A DNA stretch of 64,000 nt, taken from positions 1 through 64,000 of the forward strand of contig MU621146.1 of NCBI GenBank assembly GCA_025399215.1. The letters are read 5' to 3'. Shown here in pieces: positions 21,077 through 31,724 of the stretch (position 1 is its first letter; the number at the start of each line of letters is the position of its first letter). The notes below the pieces were generated by a model. The model was not told the DNA's origin and did not search any database. It saw nothing but the letters and a program-made list of their open reading frames with translations. The stretch comes from Globomyces pollinis-pini (taxonomy: Eukaryota > Chytridiomycota > Chytridiomycetes > Rhizophydiales > Globomycetaceae). Position numbers and translations under genes: made by a program.

Positions 21077-21083
21077 TATAAAT
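21077..21083 (+). promoter_or_regulatory. TATA box
   Basis: TATAAAT lies 39 bp before the fungalysin ATG. Confidence 0.5.
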
Positions 21084-21115
21084 GAAGGAAAGGGAAGCAA
21101 AAGAGTCGAGAGAAA

Positions 21116-23257
21116 ATGATAAAACAGCAGTTCAGCATAATATTCATCCTATTCTGTTGTCTATCAGTCCATACACAGAACACACATGTGTTACCTTCTA
21201 TTTATATACCACCTGTGCGCTTCAATGACACAGTATCTCCAAATATTGTATTCCAAAGTCAAATTAAAAACCCCATGTCTATACAGCAATTAGATGCAAA
21301 ATGCTTGTCTTGGTCTCGCAAAAACTTTGCTATTGGGCCACAAGATTCCTTGATATTAAAGGATAGGTATTTCACAATAAATTAATATTCAGTCATATTG
21401 ATTCACTGACCAATATCTATTATTGCGCGGTGATGAAGCAAACTCTGGGGTTAGACATTATCAATTCTGTTGCTCAACTATCAATGGATCGAGCTGGAAA
21501 TGTTTTTAGTAATGGAAATTGCTGGTACAATATCTTTTATACCCTAAATATTAGGATTAAGAATGAATCACAGCTTGTTAAACGTGCAGTTGGAATATCT
21601 TGTGTAGATGCAATAAAAGCCGCTGCCAGCCTCATTCAAGTTCCTGCAAATTCTAGTAATTGGAAAGTCAAAGAAAATGGCAAATTTGTTAACGTGGAGG
21701 GAGTTAAATTCGCATATAATAATGTTACTTGTGAAGAAGCATTTTACAAAACAAAATCCAATGGTTTAAGAAACATTTGGAGTGTTGTTTTGGATACGGA
21801 TGCTGAATATTTAGATCTATTTGTCGATAAAGCTACTGGAAAAGTACTGGCTTCCGCCGATTGGATGTCTCATATATCTTTTGATTCAGATGGAAACTTA
21901 CACAAACGACAAGCGCGTTCAGTAAAATATCGTATCACTCCATTTACTGGCAAAGATCCGAAATCTTCAGACAGACAATTACTAGTTAATCCCATCGATA
22001 CATTTTCGTCTCCAAATGGTTGGCATGGACAATCCGCTGTGACGATTGGAAATAATGTTATAGCGACTGAAAATAGCGCGAACGTGAAAGGAACCAGAGC
22101 CATCTTAAATAATGGCCAAAACGCTCGCGGAACTGATGATTTTACCTTTGATTTTGCTATTGATGATAAAAACCAAGTGCCATTGGACTATACCTTTGCC
22201 TCTATTACTAATGTCTTTGTTTTGACAAATCGATTTCATGATTTGTTCTATCGGTATGGATTCACCGAGAGTGCTGGAAATTTTCAACAAAACAATTTTG
22301 GGAAAGGTGGTAGAGATCGAGACCCAGTATTGGCTGTTGTACATGATGGTTCAGGACGTAATAATGCCAACTTTGCAACACCACCTGATGGACAGGTAAA
22401 AGAAGAATAAATTTAACTGGTTAGTCTGGAGTTATGAAAATGTTTGTTTTTGATAGGACGAAACCAATGCGTGATGGGGCACTAGAAAATGGAATTGTGG
22501 TAATCTATCAATACATTTTAATCTGTTTTAGAATCACGAACTCGCACATGGACTTAGTGCCAGATTAACCGGTGGAAAAGCTCAAGGGAATTGCCTGAAC
22601 TCCCCTGAATCAGGTGCTTTGGGTGAAGGGTGGTCAGATGCAATTGCAATGGCAATAGAAATGTCTTCCAATAGCAAGCGTACTGATAATGTAGCATTTG
22701 GCAAGTACGTTACTGGAAACGAAATTAAAGGAATTCGCACACTTCCTTACTCTACCAACATCAAAACCAACCCATTAAAGTTCTCTCGTGGGCAGCAAAC
22801 TGAGCAAGTTCACACGCTTGGTGAAGTTTGGGCATCAATGCTCTTCGATATGTACTGGAACTTGGTTGATAAACACGGTTTCGATCCTCAATTTGCAACC
22901 AATCCAAAAGGAAATGGAGGAAATAACAAATTCCTTCAACTTTTAGTTACTGGTATGAAAACACAACCTTGTTTTCCAACTTTTGTAACTGCTCGAAACG
23001 CAATTTTATCTGCCGATCGATTATTATTCAAAAGTGAGAATCTTTGTGAAATATGGACTGCATTTGCAAGACGTGGGTTAGGTATGCGAGCAGTAGATGA
23101 TGGTTCATTTATTGATGATTTTACTTTTCCAGAAGGTTGTGAAATACCAGAACCGTCAAACAGTGGGCCAGGTGCAATGAATAGTTCGGCTTATCAAAGT
23201 TACGCTCTCAGTATTGTTTGGTTCTTGTTTGGCGCTCACGCTTTGTTCTATTTATAA
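21116..23257 (+). CDS. Fungalysin (M36) metalloprotease, secreted, possibly GPI-anchored
   Basis: A zinc endopeptidase of the M36 family. Residues 1-20 form a signal peptide (MIKQQFSIIFILFCCLSVHT). A short FTP-like propeptide follows, then the catalytic region: FTFDFAIDD, NRFHDLFYRYGFTESAGNFQ, DGSGRNNANFATPPDGQ and the zinc site NHELAHGLSARLTGG (HExxH), with the third ligand in LGEGWSDAIAM. The end (NSSAYQSYALSIVWFLFGAH plus a short hydrophobic tail) looks like a GPI-attachment signal, which is unusual because most fungalysins are soluble. Introns are at about 21367-21391, 22396-22424 and 22500-22531. Fungalysins are commonly used by parasitic or saprotrophic fungi for host-protein digestion. 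A TATA box precedes the gene. Confidence 0.93.
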
Positions 23258-23303
23258 CTGATATGAAACTAATAAATGAACACTATTGTATAAATGCATC
23301 TAT

Positions 23304-26300
23304 TTATGAAGTCCAACTATGTGTCATACTGCGGTCGGGCAGAAATGAGGATACCATTGAACCAGTTGCCGAACCACTTTGAACACTTCTTCGTTGATAG
23401 GCAGATTGACCTCGTTTCTTTAAGCTTGACATAACATCCCTTTTATCTAACACCTGCTTCATTCCTCGAAATGGACCTGCAGTCATAACTCTTGTTCTAG
23501 ACAATGCCAGTTTGGCACTTGTTTGTGGTCGAGCTGGTGAACGTGTCTTTAAAACTGTAGGTGACGTTTTTGGCCTTCGATGACTCGATCCAGAGTTTAA
23601 AAGCCTTTTAGCCCCATTAGAATTGGTTGTCCATTGTTCAATCACTGATCCATCTTCCACATTCCTCTCCATCAACAAATCTTTGGTAAATTTTCTTGTT
23701 TCATTCCAATAATAACCAATATGATGGTTACCCGCTGCATCGGATGCTAAAATCTTTGCACGTTCCTTTGCATCAAAATCGTGAGCATCAGGTGGATAAA
23801 ATTGACCCGCTAAATGTTCATAATAACTATTCACTCTTGTTAGATTGTATTTAGCGCCATTTGTAAGTGTAAGCCATGCCTCTACTTGTGTTTTGGCTGC
23901 ATCTAACCGAAGTTGTTTCTCATATTGTCTTAAATTATAAATATCCTATGATAAGATCAATACAAGCAAGAATATACATGTAATAAGTGAGAACTTGATT
24001 TTTCGGTTTTGCCTCTGAGAATACCCAATTCAATCATGGCTCTTGTTAATGCTTCTTTATCTGCAATACCAAACTGTGCCAATCCATTTATAGCACATTC
24101 CCTAAACATCAATAAATTAGTTTTACGCAATTGTTTTATCATGATCATTCAATGCACAAATCAATAAAGATAATACATTATCATGTTTAACACCCAATTC
24201 ACCCAATGATATAACAACTTCTTTTCGAATCTAGAGTTAAAATATAACATTCAATACCACAGCATCATCACTTTGGTATTTATCCACAAATGGTGCTACA
24301 AATGTATCAAATACTTCATCAGCAGAAAGATCAAATTGAAACATTTTATGTAATGCGACTATAGCTTTGGAAGCTTGAAGAACTTCTGCTTGGTTACCAT
24401 TTCGAATCACATTTGCTGCTATTTTTGACATCTTGTTGACAGTTAGTGGCTACCGATTAACCCAAGATAAAATATTACTTTCTGTTTTTCAATTGATTCT
24501 TGTAAACGTGGTAATGCTAAAAATTTGACGATTGGATCAGCTAAGTTTGTCACCACAACCTTTCCACTTGGTAATTCTCGACGGATATCATTCGACTTGT
24601 GGTTGAGGTCAATGACTTGCTCTTTAGTTGCTACTGGTTTTTCAATAACGGTTGGTATTTTAATTGGTGCTATTGTTGTGGATGGTAATCTCTTGTCCGT
24701 TGTGTTTGTCATGGTACCAAGGGCTTTCTTTTTGATTTTATTTAGTGCTTCCAATGTTCTTTCATCAATCGTTTTGGGTTTAGTCAAATCTTCAATTGCG
24801 ACAGTAGGAACGTTTCTTTTGCTTAATAATTTATCTATCGTTGAGACTCTGGATGCTTCAGTGGTGGTGAGTAATGGCTTTTGTTCATCAATTCCATGAA
24901 GTTTTAAAAGCTTTTTGGTTGCTTCATCTCCCATTTTAGTAGCTGGATATGGTACGGTTGCCTTCACTGGTTCAACATTCACTTCTGGTCTTGGAGGTTG
25001 AACAACCGATTTGAACTTTCTTGGCTCTTTATGTTTTTCGTCAATGACAACAGTCTTTTTATGATGCTTTTTCTTTCTATGATGCTTTTTTGGTTTTTGA
25101 TTCTCAGCTTCTAAGTTTTCTATTGAGGATGATTGTTCATTATCTTTAGAATCCGCTATGGATGGGACTGCAGGTAAATCCAGCTGAAAGTGTAATGGTT
25201 TTTGAGGCATGAAAGAAGGCCGTCTCTTTTGAGTATTTGGCACTAAAAGGCCTGAAGATGGTTCAGGTGGTTCTATTATAGCTACTACAGGAACCACCAG
25301 CTTAGTCGGCTCTGTATCACCCTTGAATTTTTTCATTTCCTCTAATGACATAGTTGGAAGATCATCATCTTTTGCTTTCTTAGCCCTAAAACGCCTGTTG
25401 TTATTATTCAAGTCTTCCAAACTAGTTGAGGGTGTTTCCCTATCACCGTATATTTCTTGAAGTCTCTGAGTCTTATTCAGTCGGAATATTTTTTCGGTTT
25501 TCTTTAACTTGCTCCCACCATGATATTCAGGAAGAATTTGAGGTAGCGCAACACTATTTGGCATTTGGACACCAACCAAGTAGGCCCCTTTGAGGGATGG
25601 TTTTGGTTCTTCTGGTGTAGCAGTAGGTCTACGGAGTGATAAAACTGATGGCCTTATGCTTTGCCGTTTTGATAATTGATCTTGTTTAAACTCTGTTGCT
25701 AACTCTGGAAGCTCGTCTTCATCATCGTCCTCGCTTTCAACTGGTTTTTTTGATACATCTGCAAATGCATTGACTATCTTTTTCAAAAACTTCTTTTTCT
25801 TCTCTTCTTCTGGTACAGCAGGTTTTTCCGTTTCAGTAGCCACTTCTGGTATGATTTGCTTTTCTTTACTTTCATAATCTACAAATGCTAATGGTGCTAT
25901 AGATGGAAAAATCGGTTCAACATGTTGGATAGATGTGTCCGGTTCAATCATCCAGCATTCTTTTACTAATTGATTCTGATTAGTAGAAAATCGGAATTTT
26001 TCACGTTCTTCTACTTCCTTTTTAACACGCTAGCTTTGTGAATAGGACATAATTGTTTTACCTCCTCTTCCTTCTCTTTTTTTACTTTAGATAATTGAAT
26101 AATTTTCACCAAGGATTCCGAATCATTTTTTTCTCTATTATAATTTTAGAGTTAAATCAATTACTTTTTCTGCTCCTGCTTATTTTTTGAATCATCGTCC
26201 ACAGATTTTTCTTCAAAATCAAAAAATTCAACAGTTTGATCAAACACTTTAGCCACTTCAATAGAATCATCTGGAAAATCCATCGTCGCCATCTGCTTTA

Positions 26301-28949
26301 AGATTCCAGGTGGCAAATCTACCATGAGAATATTCTAAATTACAATCTTGGATTTTAACTAGTGATATTTGATTTGATAAACCGACCAATAGATCCCCAC
26401 GATCATTAGCAAAAGATATTGACGACAGATTTTGGTTAAACTGAATCTCCCTAACAAAACCAATTAATAAATTAAATAAAAACCTGATCAAATTGTTTTT
26501 TGAATCCCAAACTTTTACACTTTTGTCTGCATATGTCGCTGCCCATAACTGTCCATTATTATTGGCTACAATATTTATCATGGTACCAGTATCATGTTTC
26601 TCTTGAACTTGTGGGATTTTTTTCTCTATCTATCAGCAATTTACATATGATACCATTTGTTAGATAATTGGCAATCATTAATGCACCATTATAATTGATT
26701 GCAAGTTCATTAGATATGGAAGATACTGCCATTGTCAAAGGTTTTTGACCATGCGCTTCCAGTGAAAGAGAATTGAGACAAATTAAATCTAGAATCAACT
26801 GGGAAACTCCAGATTTATAAGAAATTCTTATTGATAAACTCCACACCTTAAACATAGAATCTATAATTATGTTTACATTGGCGAATACCTGATCCACAGG
26901 ATATCAAAACTCCTTGATGATGATCAAAATATATATTCTCAACTTTAGTTGTATGTGCCTAAATATTTTAAATTATAGTATTTGATACTTGGACTAAACA
27001 TATTTGATCATTAAAATTTGAAGACAAGTAATGAATTTGACCACTCTCTGTCCCTTCAAAAAGGATATATTTGATGACAAATTCATTTTTGAATAGAATT
27101 CGAGCATCGACATCGGGTTGAAATCCTCGACGATAATTGTACAAGTCTGCTCCACTGATAGTGGTGATCGTTTCTTTATGAATCCCAGTTTCTATATAAT
27201 AAAATTCCATATTGACTTACTTGAATTCTCTATAACCTTGACAATTTTAAATGGATTAATTGTTGTATCATAGATAATCAAAGAATGTACACTAGTAAAG
27301 CAATAAATGATTTCTAAATTAAGGTATTAAAGATGTATACCATTTTCCATATCATAGCAAAGTTGTAGAATTGTGAAATCTTTGTGTGTTGGAAACCCTG
27401 TTGCTATGATTTCTCCAGTTACTGGGGATAATAATCGGATACTACCATCTGAAATTCCCGACAAAATCTTTGATGGTTTTGATATATGTTCAACTCTTTG
27501 AATAATTAAAGGTCGTGATCTTAGCATGGTGAATGTATGTTGATATCGATTAACATTCCATAATTGAATGGTATTCTCAGTATAATGATAAAAGTGATCT
27601 TTCTTCACCATCATAATTCCTAAACATGCTACAATTGTATCAATTCTATAGTTCAGTAACTTTTAAAGTGTTCATTACCGATAAAGAAGATGCCCAGTTT
27701 CAAAATTCCACATTCGGATGGTCCCATCTAAACTAGACGAAACCAACAATGGTAGTGTTCCTTTTTGAGCCTCACATATACTTTCCATTAACAATAATCC
27801 TGTGATTGAATTGAAATGATCATGGAAATCAAACAAACGAGACTTTCTTGCGTTCCAAATTTTTACTGAAAGTTAATACTAATTTTTTATACTGGTTCCA
27901 TCTTTAGCTCCGGTGATAAGGTATTCCGAAGCATCATAAAAAGCGATACATGTAATAGATAATTCATGGATATCATAATAATTATCAACTCTTTCACCAG
28001 TTTGTCCAGCAAAGACCTATTATAAGATAACCAAAACTCTATACAAATAGATTAACACCACATCCAGCGTAAATTTTACGCCGATGAGGATCATAGTATA
28101 CACAAGTAATCCATTCTTCCTCTAATCCTTCTTTGATTTCCAATACTTCCTTCAGCACATGAATTTCCAAATGAAAATGGGTTGATTTTATGATTTTCAA
28201 CACCTAATTGAAGTTAATGTACACTAATGTGTTTTACTCTAATGCTACCCACTTCGCCAACAATCACACATCCTGTGGATGCAACATATTCCATGCTACA
28301 TTATCAATACCACAAAAACGGTACCATAATACTGGCTTAGGGTTTGAAAAAGTAGATAAAGTCTCGAAATGTAAATCTAGTATCTTAATCTCCAATTGTT
28401 GATTAGCGACTACGTGAATATGTTTAGCTTCAATATAAATCCATTTGACAAATTTGTAAACACCATCGATACATTTCACTTTAGTAGCCTTTGATTTGCT
28501 TCCAGGTTCGATTATACGAATTTTTTGGATCTTGGTTCCACTTTTCCATAAATGAATCATCTCTTTATCAACCGATACAAACTACAATGAGATGCAATTC
28601 AATATAAAACCATTGATGAATTGGGTATATATACTACAGCTTTGATGTTTTGTCTATGTTGCATGCTTCGTAGAGGTTGAAATCCGTGTGATAATGTAAT
28701 TGGAACTTGAGAATTACTTGATGAAATAGAGGTCACTTTGTTCTCATAAGATTCTTCGTGAATGTCATCGGAATTGTTTTGTTTCACTCCCAAACTTCGC
28801 AGTAATGAATGCTTAATCACAGACCATTTTTGAATCAGATTATCGTCTGATTCAGGAATGGAACTAACTCTGGAACGAGAGCTGCTGGTGGTAGCTGCAG
28901 ACTGAATTCGACTAGGAGGGTTTGAACTCTCCGGTGAATTGCTTATCAT
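23304..28949 (-). CDS. Large WD-repeat flagellar protein (WDR87/WDR97-like)
   Basis: The longest gene in the window, about 1,650 residues after removing ~20 small introns. A Ser-rich N-terminus (MISNSPESSNPPSRIQSAAT) is followed by many WD40-type blades (FVSVDKEMIHLWKSGTKIQ, VFAGQTGERVDNYYDIHELS, ITCIAFYDASEYLITGAKDG, IQLWNVNRYQHTF, WAATYADKSVKVWD). Next comes a segment with YLPPGILKQMATMDFPDDSI, a Lys/Glu-rich disordered middle (24443-25951) with KKHHRKKKHHKK, HEAT-like helices (VIRNGNQAEVLQASKAIVAL) and an Arg/Ser-rich tail containing TAGPFRG. The DIHE.SITC blade and overall plan resemble WDR87/WDR97 proteins of motile cilia. Exon continuity across 25951-26600 was checked by frame. The exact orthology is inferred. 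Confidence 0.75.
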
Positions 28950-29142
28950 TCGAGTAACCTAATTGGGTGATGTGAAATGTTAGACTTTTACGTGACGAAA
29001 ACTGAAGATTCTAATTAAAGTTAGTTTGCTTATAGTAACATCATTAGTATTAACTATGCCCATACTTAAACATTCAGACAAACAAAAGACTAGGAACGAA
29101 TAGTACGTTCTGGCAATACGGTAATGTAATTGAATGTATAAA

Positions 29143-29492
29143 TCATTTATTGGTTGGTAAATTTCCAGTTTTATCCAGGACGGTATATACAGCAACTCCA
29201 ACGACTACTAGGACAACCAAACCAATAATCAACTTCAATTTCATATCTTGCCACCAAAAGTGCTTTCTAAAAATCGTATAAACAGTGCAAGGCATACCTG
29301 ACTTCACCTGCAGTTCGACTGAACTTTTTAGCTTCAGCGTTCAAGTTTTCAGAATTGGCCTGTAAATCATCCAATCGATCACCTCGCGCCATGGCCAAGT
29401 TTATATTATCTAATGGTTACAATACTGGATGTTTTACGTTGCATTAGTTCAGTGACTTCTTCCACTTCTTTCTTTACTTGATCGGTTGACAT
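29143..29492 (-). CDS. Synaptobrevin/VAMP R-SNARE (copy 1)
   Basis: A spliced ~97-residue R-SNARE: MSTDQVKKEVEEVTELMQ, then NINLAMARGDRLDDLQANSE (zero-layer Arg in AMARGDRL), FSRTAGEVRKHFWWQDMKLK and a C-terminal membrane anchor (LIIGLVVLVVVGVAVYTVL), followed by a short lumenal tail. Two introns (about 28 and 31 nt) are required. It mediates fusion of secretory or endosomal vesicles with target membranes together with Qa/Qbc SNAREs. It lies next to a second VAMP gene in the same orientation, a tandem duplication. Confidence 0.92.
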
Positions 29493-29774
29493 TGAGATTT
29501 GGAAGTGATTTCTTGGTGTGAGAACAAAGACATTGAAAGTCCGACAACCAGCCATGTCATCGTTCACTTTCCAGTTATAGTCTCATCCTTTCCTTTTCAT
29601 CACAGTCAAAGGGAGAGAGTTAATACAAAGAGGCTGTATAAAGCAACTGGTATTATAAACTACTTAAAATTCCCAAGGCTAAACAAACTATTATATATCC
29701 AACAAAGACAATAGAGTTATATACCGAACAAAGACAATAGAGAACCAAATAATTAGAATGCAACAGAAACAGTT

Positions 29775-30047
29775 TTATTTTGATTGAAAGAGGGAGAGAA
29801 CGACAATAAGGACAATCAAACCAACGATCACTCCAATGATTAGTTTCAACTTCATATCTTTCCACCACATTTCTTTTCTGACTTGGTTAGCACCACGTTT
29901 GAATTGAGACGAAGCTTGTTGTAAATTCTCAGTTTGGTCCTGAAGTCTGTCCAAGTTATCACCTCTTTCCATGACTTTGGTGATATTTGACTGCATGATT
30001 CCAACCACTTCATCTACTTCTTGTTGAACTTGTTGAGGATTTGCCAT
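29775..30047 (-). CDS. Synaptobrevin/VAMP R-SNARE (copy 2, intronless)
   Basis: 90 residues: MANPQQVQQEVDEVVGIMQS, NITKVMERGDNLDRLQDQTE (zero-layer Arg in VMERGDNL), QFKRGANQVRKEMWWKDMKL, then a hydrophobic anchor (IIGVIVGLIVLIVVLSLF) ending QSK. Clearly paralogous to the neighbouring copy but without introns, so it either lost them or was copied through RNA. Copy 2 is the more conventional sequence; copy 1 has diverged in the SNARE motif and has a longer lumenal end. Confidence 0.95.
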   Translation of the reverse strand: MANPQQVQQEVDEVVGIMQSNITKVMERGDNLDRLQDQTENLQQASSQFKRGANQVRKEMWWKDMKLKLIIGVIVGLIVLIVVLSLFQSK

Positions 30048-30359
30048 TGAATTGTTTTAAGGAAAAAGCGTTGAATGACCTTGAAACGCCTTTCAAAACG
30101 GTGCAAGGACAGTGAAGTCCACACAAAGCATTAAAAAAGTCACAGCAATCAATTCAACGTATTTAGAAATTGATAATGAGTAAGAGATATAGATATACTT
30201 GGAATTTAAGAATTTCTCAGTCTTTGAATTCATGTAATTCGTAGTAGTTTAATTACTAGTAAATACAAGTATTGATATTCATTATGAGTAGGTTGAGTGA
30301 GAGAACACAAACTGATGACCATCTCAACTGATAATCACATTTCGTGTCTTTCTTTTCAA

Positions 30360-31455
30360 ATGTCGGAACCTGCACTAAAAAAGAAACCAATATCGTTCTC
30401 GAATCTACTCATCGGAGCAGGTCTAAACTTGTTTGAAACTTCAACTCTGGGTCAACCCTTGGAGGTATGTAGCTGTGCTTTTCAATGGTCTTTTGTTCGT
30501 TCATTGCTTCCTTCTTGGTTCCAGTACTAATTTTGTAGGTGACAAAAACTCAATTGGCCGCTAATCGTGGGGAAGGTATGATAGGTGCTATTCGTACCAT
30601 TTACTCTCGTGGTGGAATTCTGGGTTTCTACCAAGGGTAAATTCTATGTTCCTCATTGTATAGTTTAATTCCTTGGGCATGGATTGAAGCTTCAACAAAA
30701 GGTGCCGTATTGATCTTTGCACAGAGTGAATTAGATTATCGATGTCGAAGTGCTGGCTTTTCTGGATTTTCTTCCGCGATTTTAGCTGGTATCTTATTAG
30801 TAGATATATTAATGTAAAGGTATGGGTGGTGGTATTGCTCAAGCTTATGCGACCATGGGATTCTGTACTTTTATGAAAACGGTTGAGGTGACTCGATCAA
30901 AAGGGGGTGCGACCGCTGGACAATCAACATTACAAGTTGCCGCTGAAATCTATAAACGTGAGGGTATCAGAGGAATCAATAAAGGAGTGAATGCTGTCGC
31001 TCTTCGACAATGTACCAATTGGGGTTCTCGTTTTGGTCTATCAGTAGCTGCGGAAAACACAATTCGTGATTTTTACTATGGAAAAGGCATCCAATCAATC
31101 ATTTAACCGTCTAGATGATAAAGATAGATATAGTAAAGCACTTCCTGCTGCTCAAAAAATATCCGCATCAGCAATCGGTGGTGCATTATCCTGCTGGAAT
31201 CAACCAATCGAAGTAATTCGAGTAGAAATGCAAAGTCAATTGAAAGCAGTTGGGAGACCTGAGAAAATGACCATTGCATTAGCTGCCAAGTGGATTTACA
31301 AGAATAATGGTGCTGCTGGTTTCTATCGAGGTGTCACTCCAAGGTAACTTTTCCCATCAACTCATGTATTTAATAGAATCTTCCTTGGGATCTGGCAAAC
31401 TGTGGTAATGGTTTATGGTGGTGAAATCGTTAAAGGTTACTTCAAAACTAGTTGA
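30360..31455 (+). CDS. YHM2: Mitochondrial citrate/oxoglutarate carrier (Yhm2-like)
   Basis: A mitochondrial carrier family protein matching fungal Yhm2: [117 protein letters not shown] and [16 protein letters not shown]. It exchanges citrate for 2-oxoglutarate across the inner membrane, supporting cytosolic NADPH. Introns follow PLE, YQG and ILAG, with a predicted GC-AG intron at 31087-31114 and a final intron after GVTPR. The ATG at 30360 gives [13 protein letters not shown]. The GC-AG call keeps the segment IRDFYYGK that aligns with Yhm2. Confidence 0.93.
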
Positions 31456-31724
31456 TTTCAATAAACGATTTAATGGAAAGATTTGTAACCAAAGTGACAA
31501 TTTATCATTACATTGTATTGAGTTTTTTGAATGACAGAATTTCATTGACGTGTTCGAATAATTATAACAAATTCATGTGCAACACTTCCAGATAAATGTA
31601 AAAAAAATTAATATCTCTTTATATACTACATTCAAATTCAACTCAACCTTCAATTTTATAGTGTTTGAGGTTGGAAATATGTGAAAAGAAACGCGAAAAA
31701 ATCCATACTATTCTTGGTGTGAAA

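Larger units (their letters stand above)
19972..21115. other. Intergenic region, about 1.1 kb
   Basis: No supported gene. A 66-codon open frame at 20485-20685 has no ATG context or similarity I recognise. The stretch contains one perfect 22-bp palindrome (20451-20472) and, at its right end, the fungalysin TATA box. Confidence 0.5.

Noticed and set aside
31615..31625. TATA-like TTATATAC before the single-exon 7TM gene
   Set aside because: It lies about 105 bp from the ATG, unlike the 39-47 bp of the other three, so it is not called.
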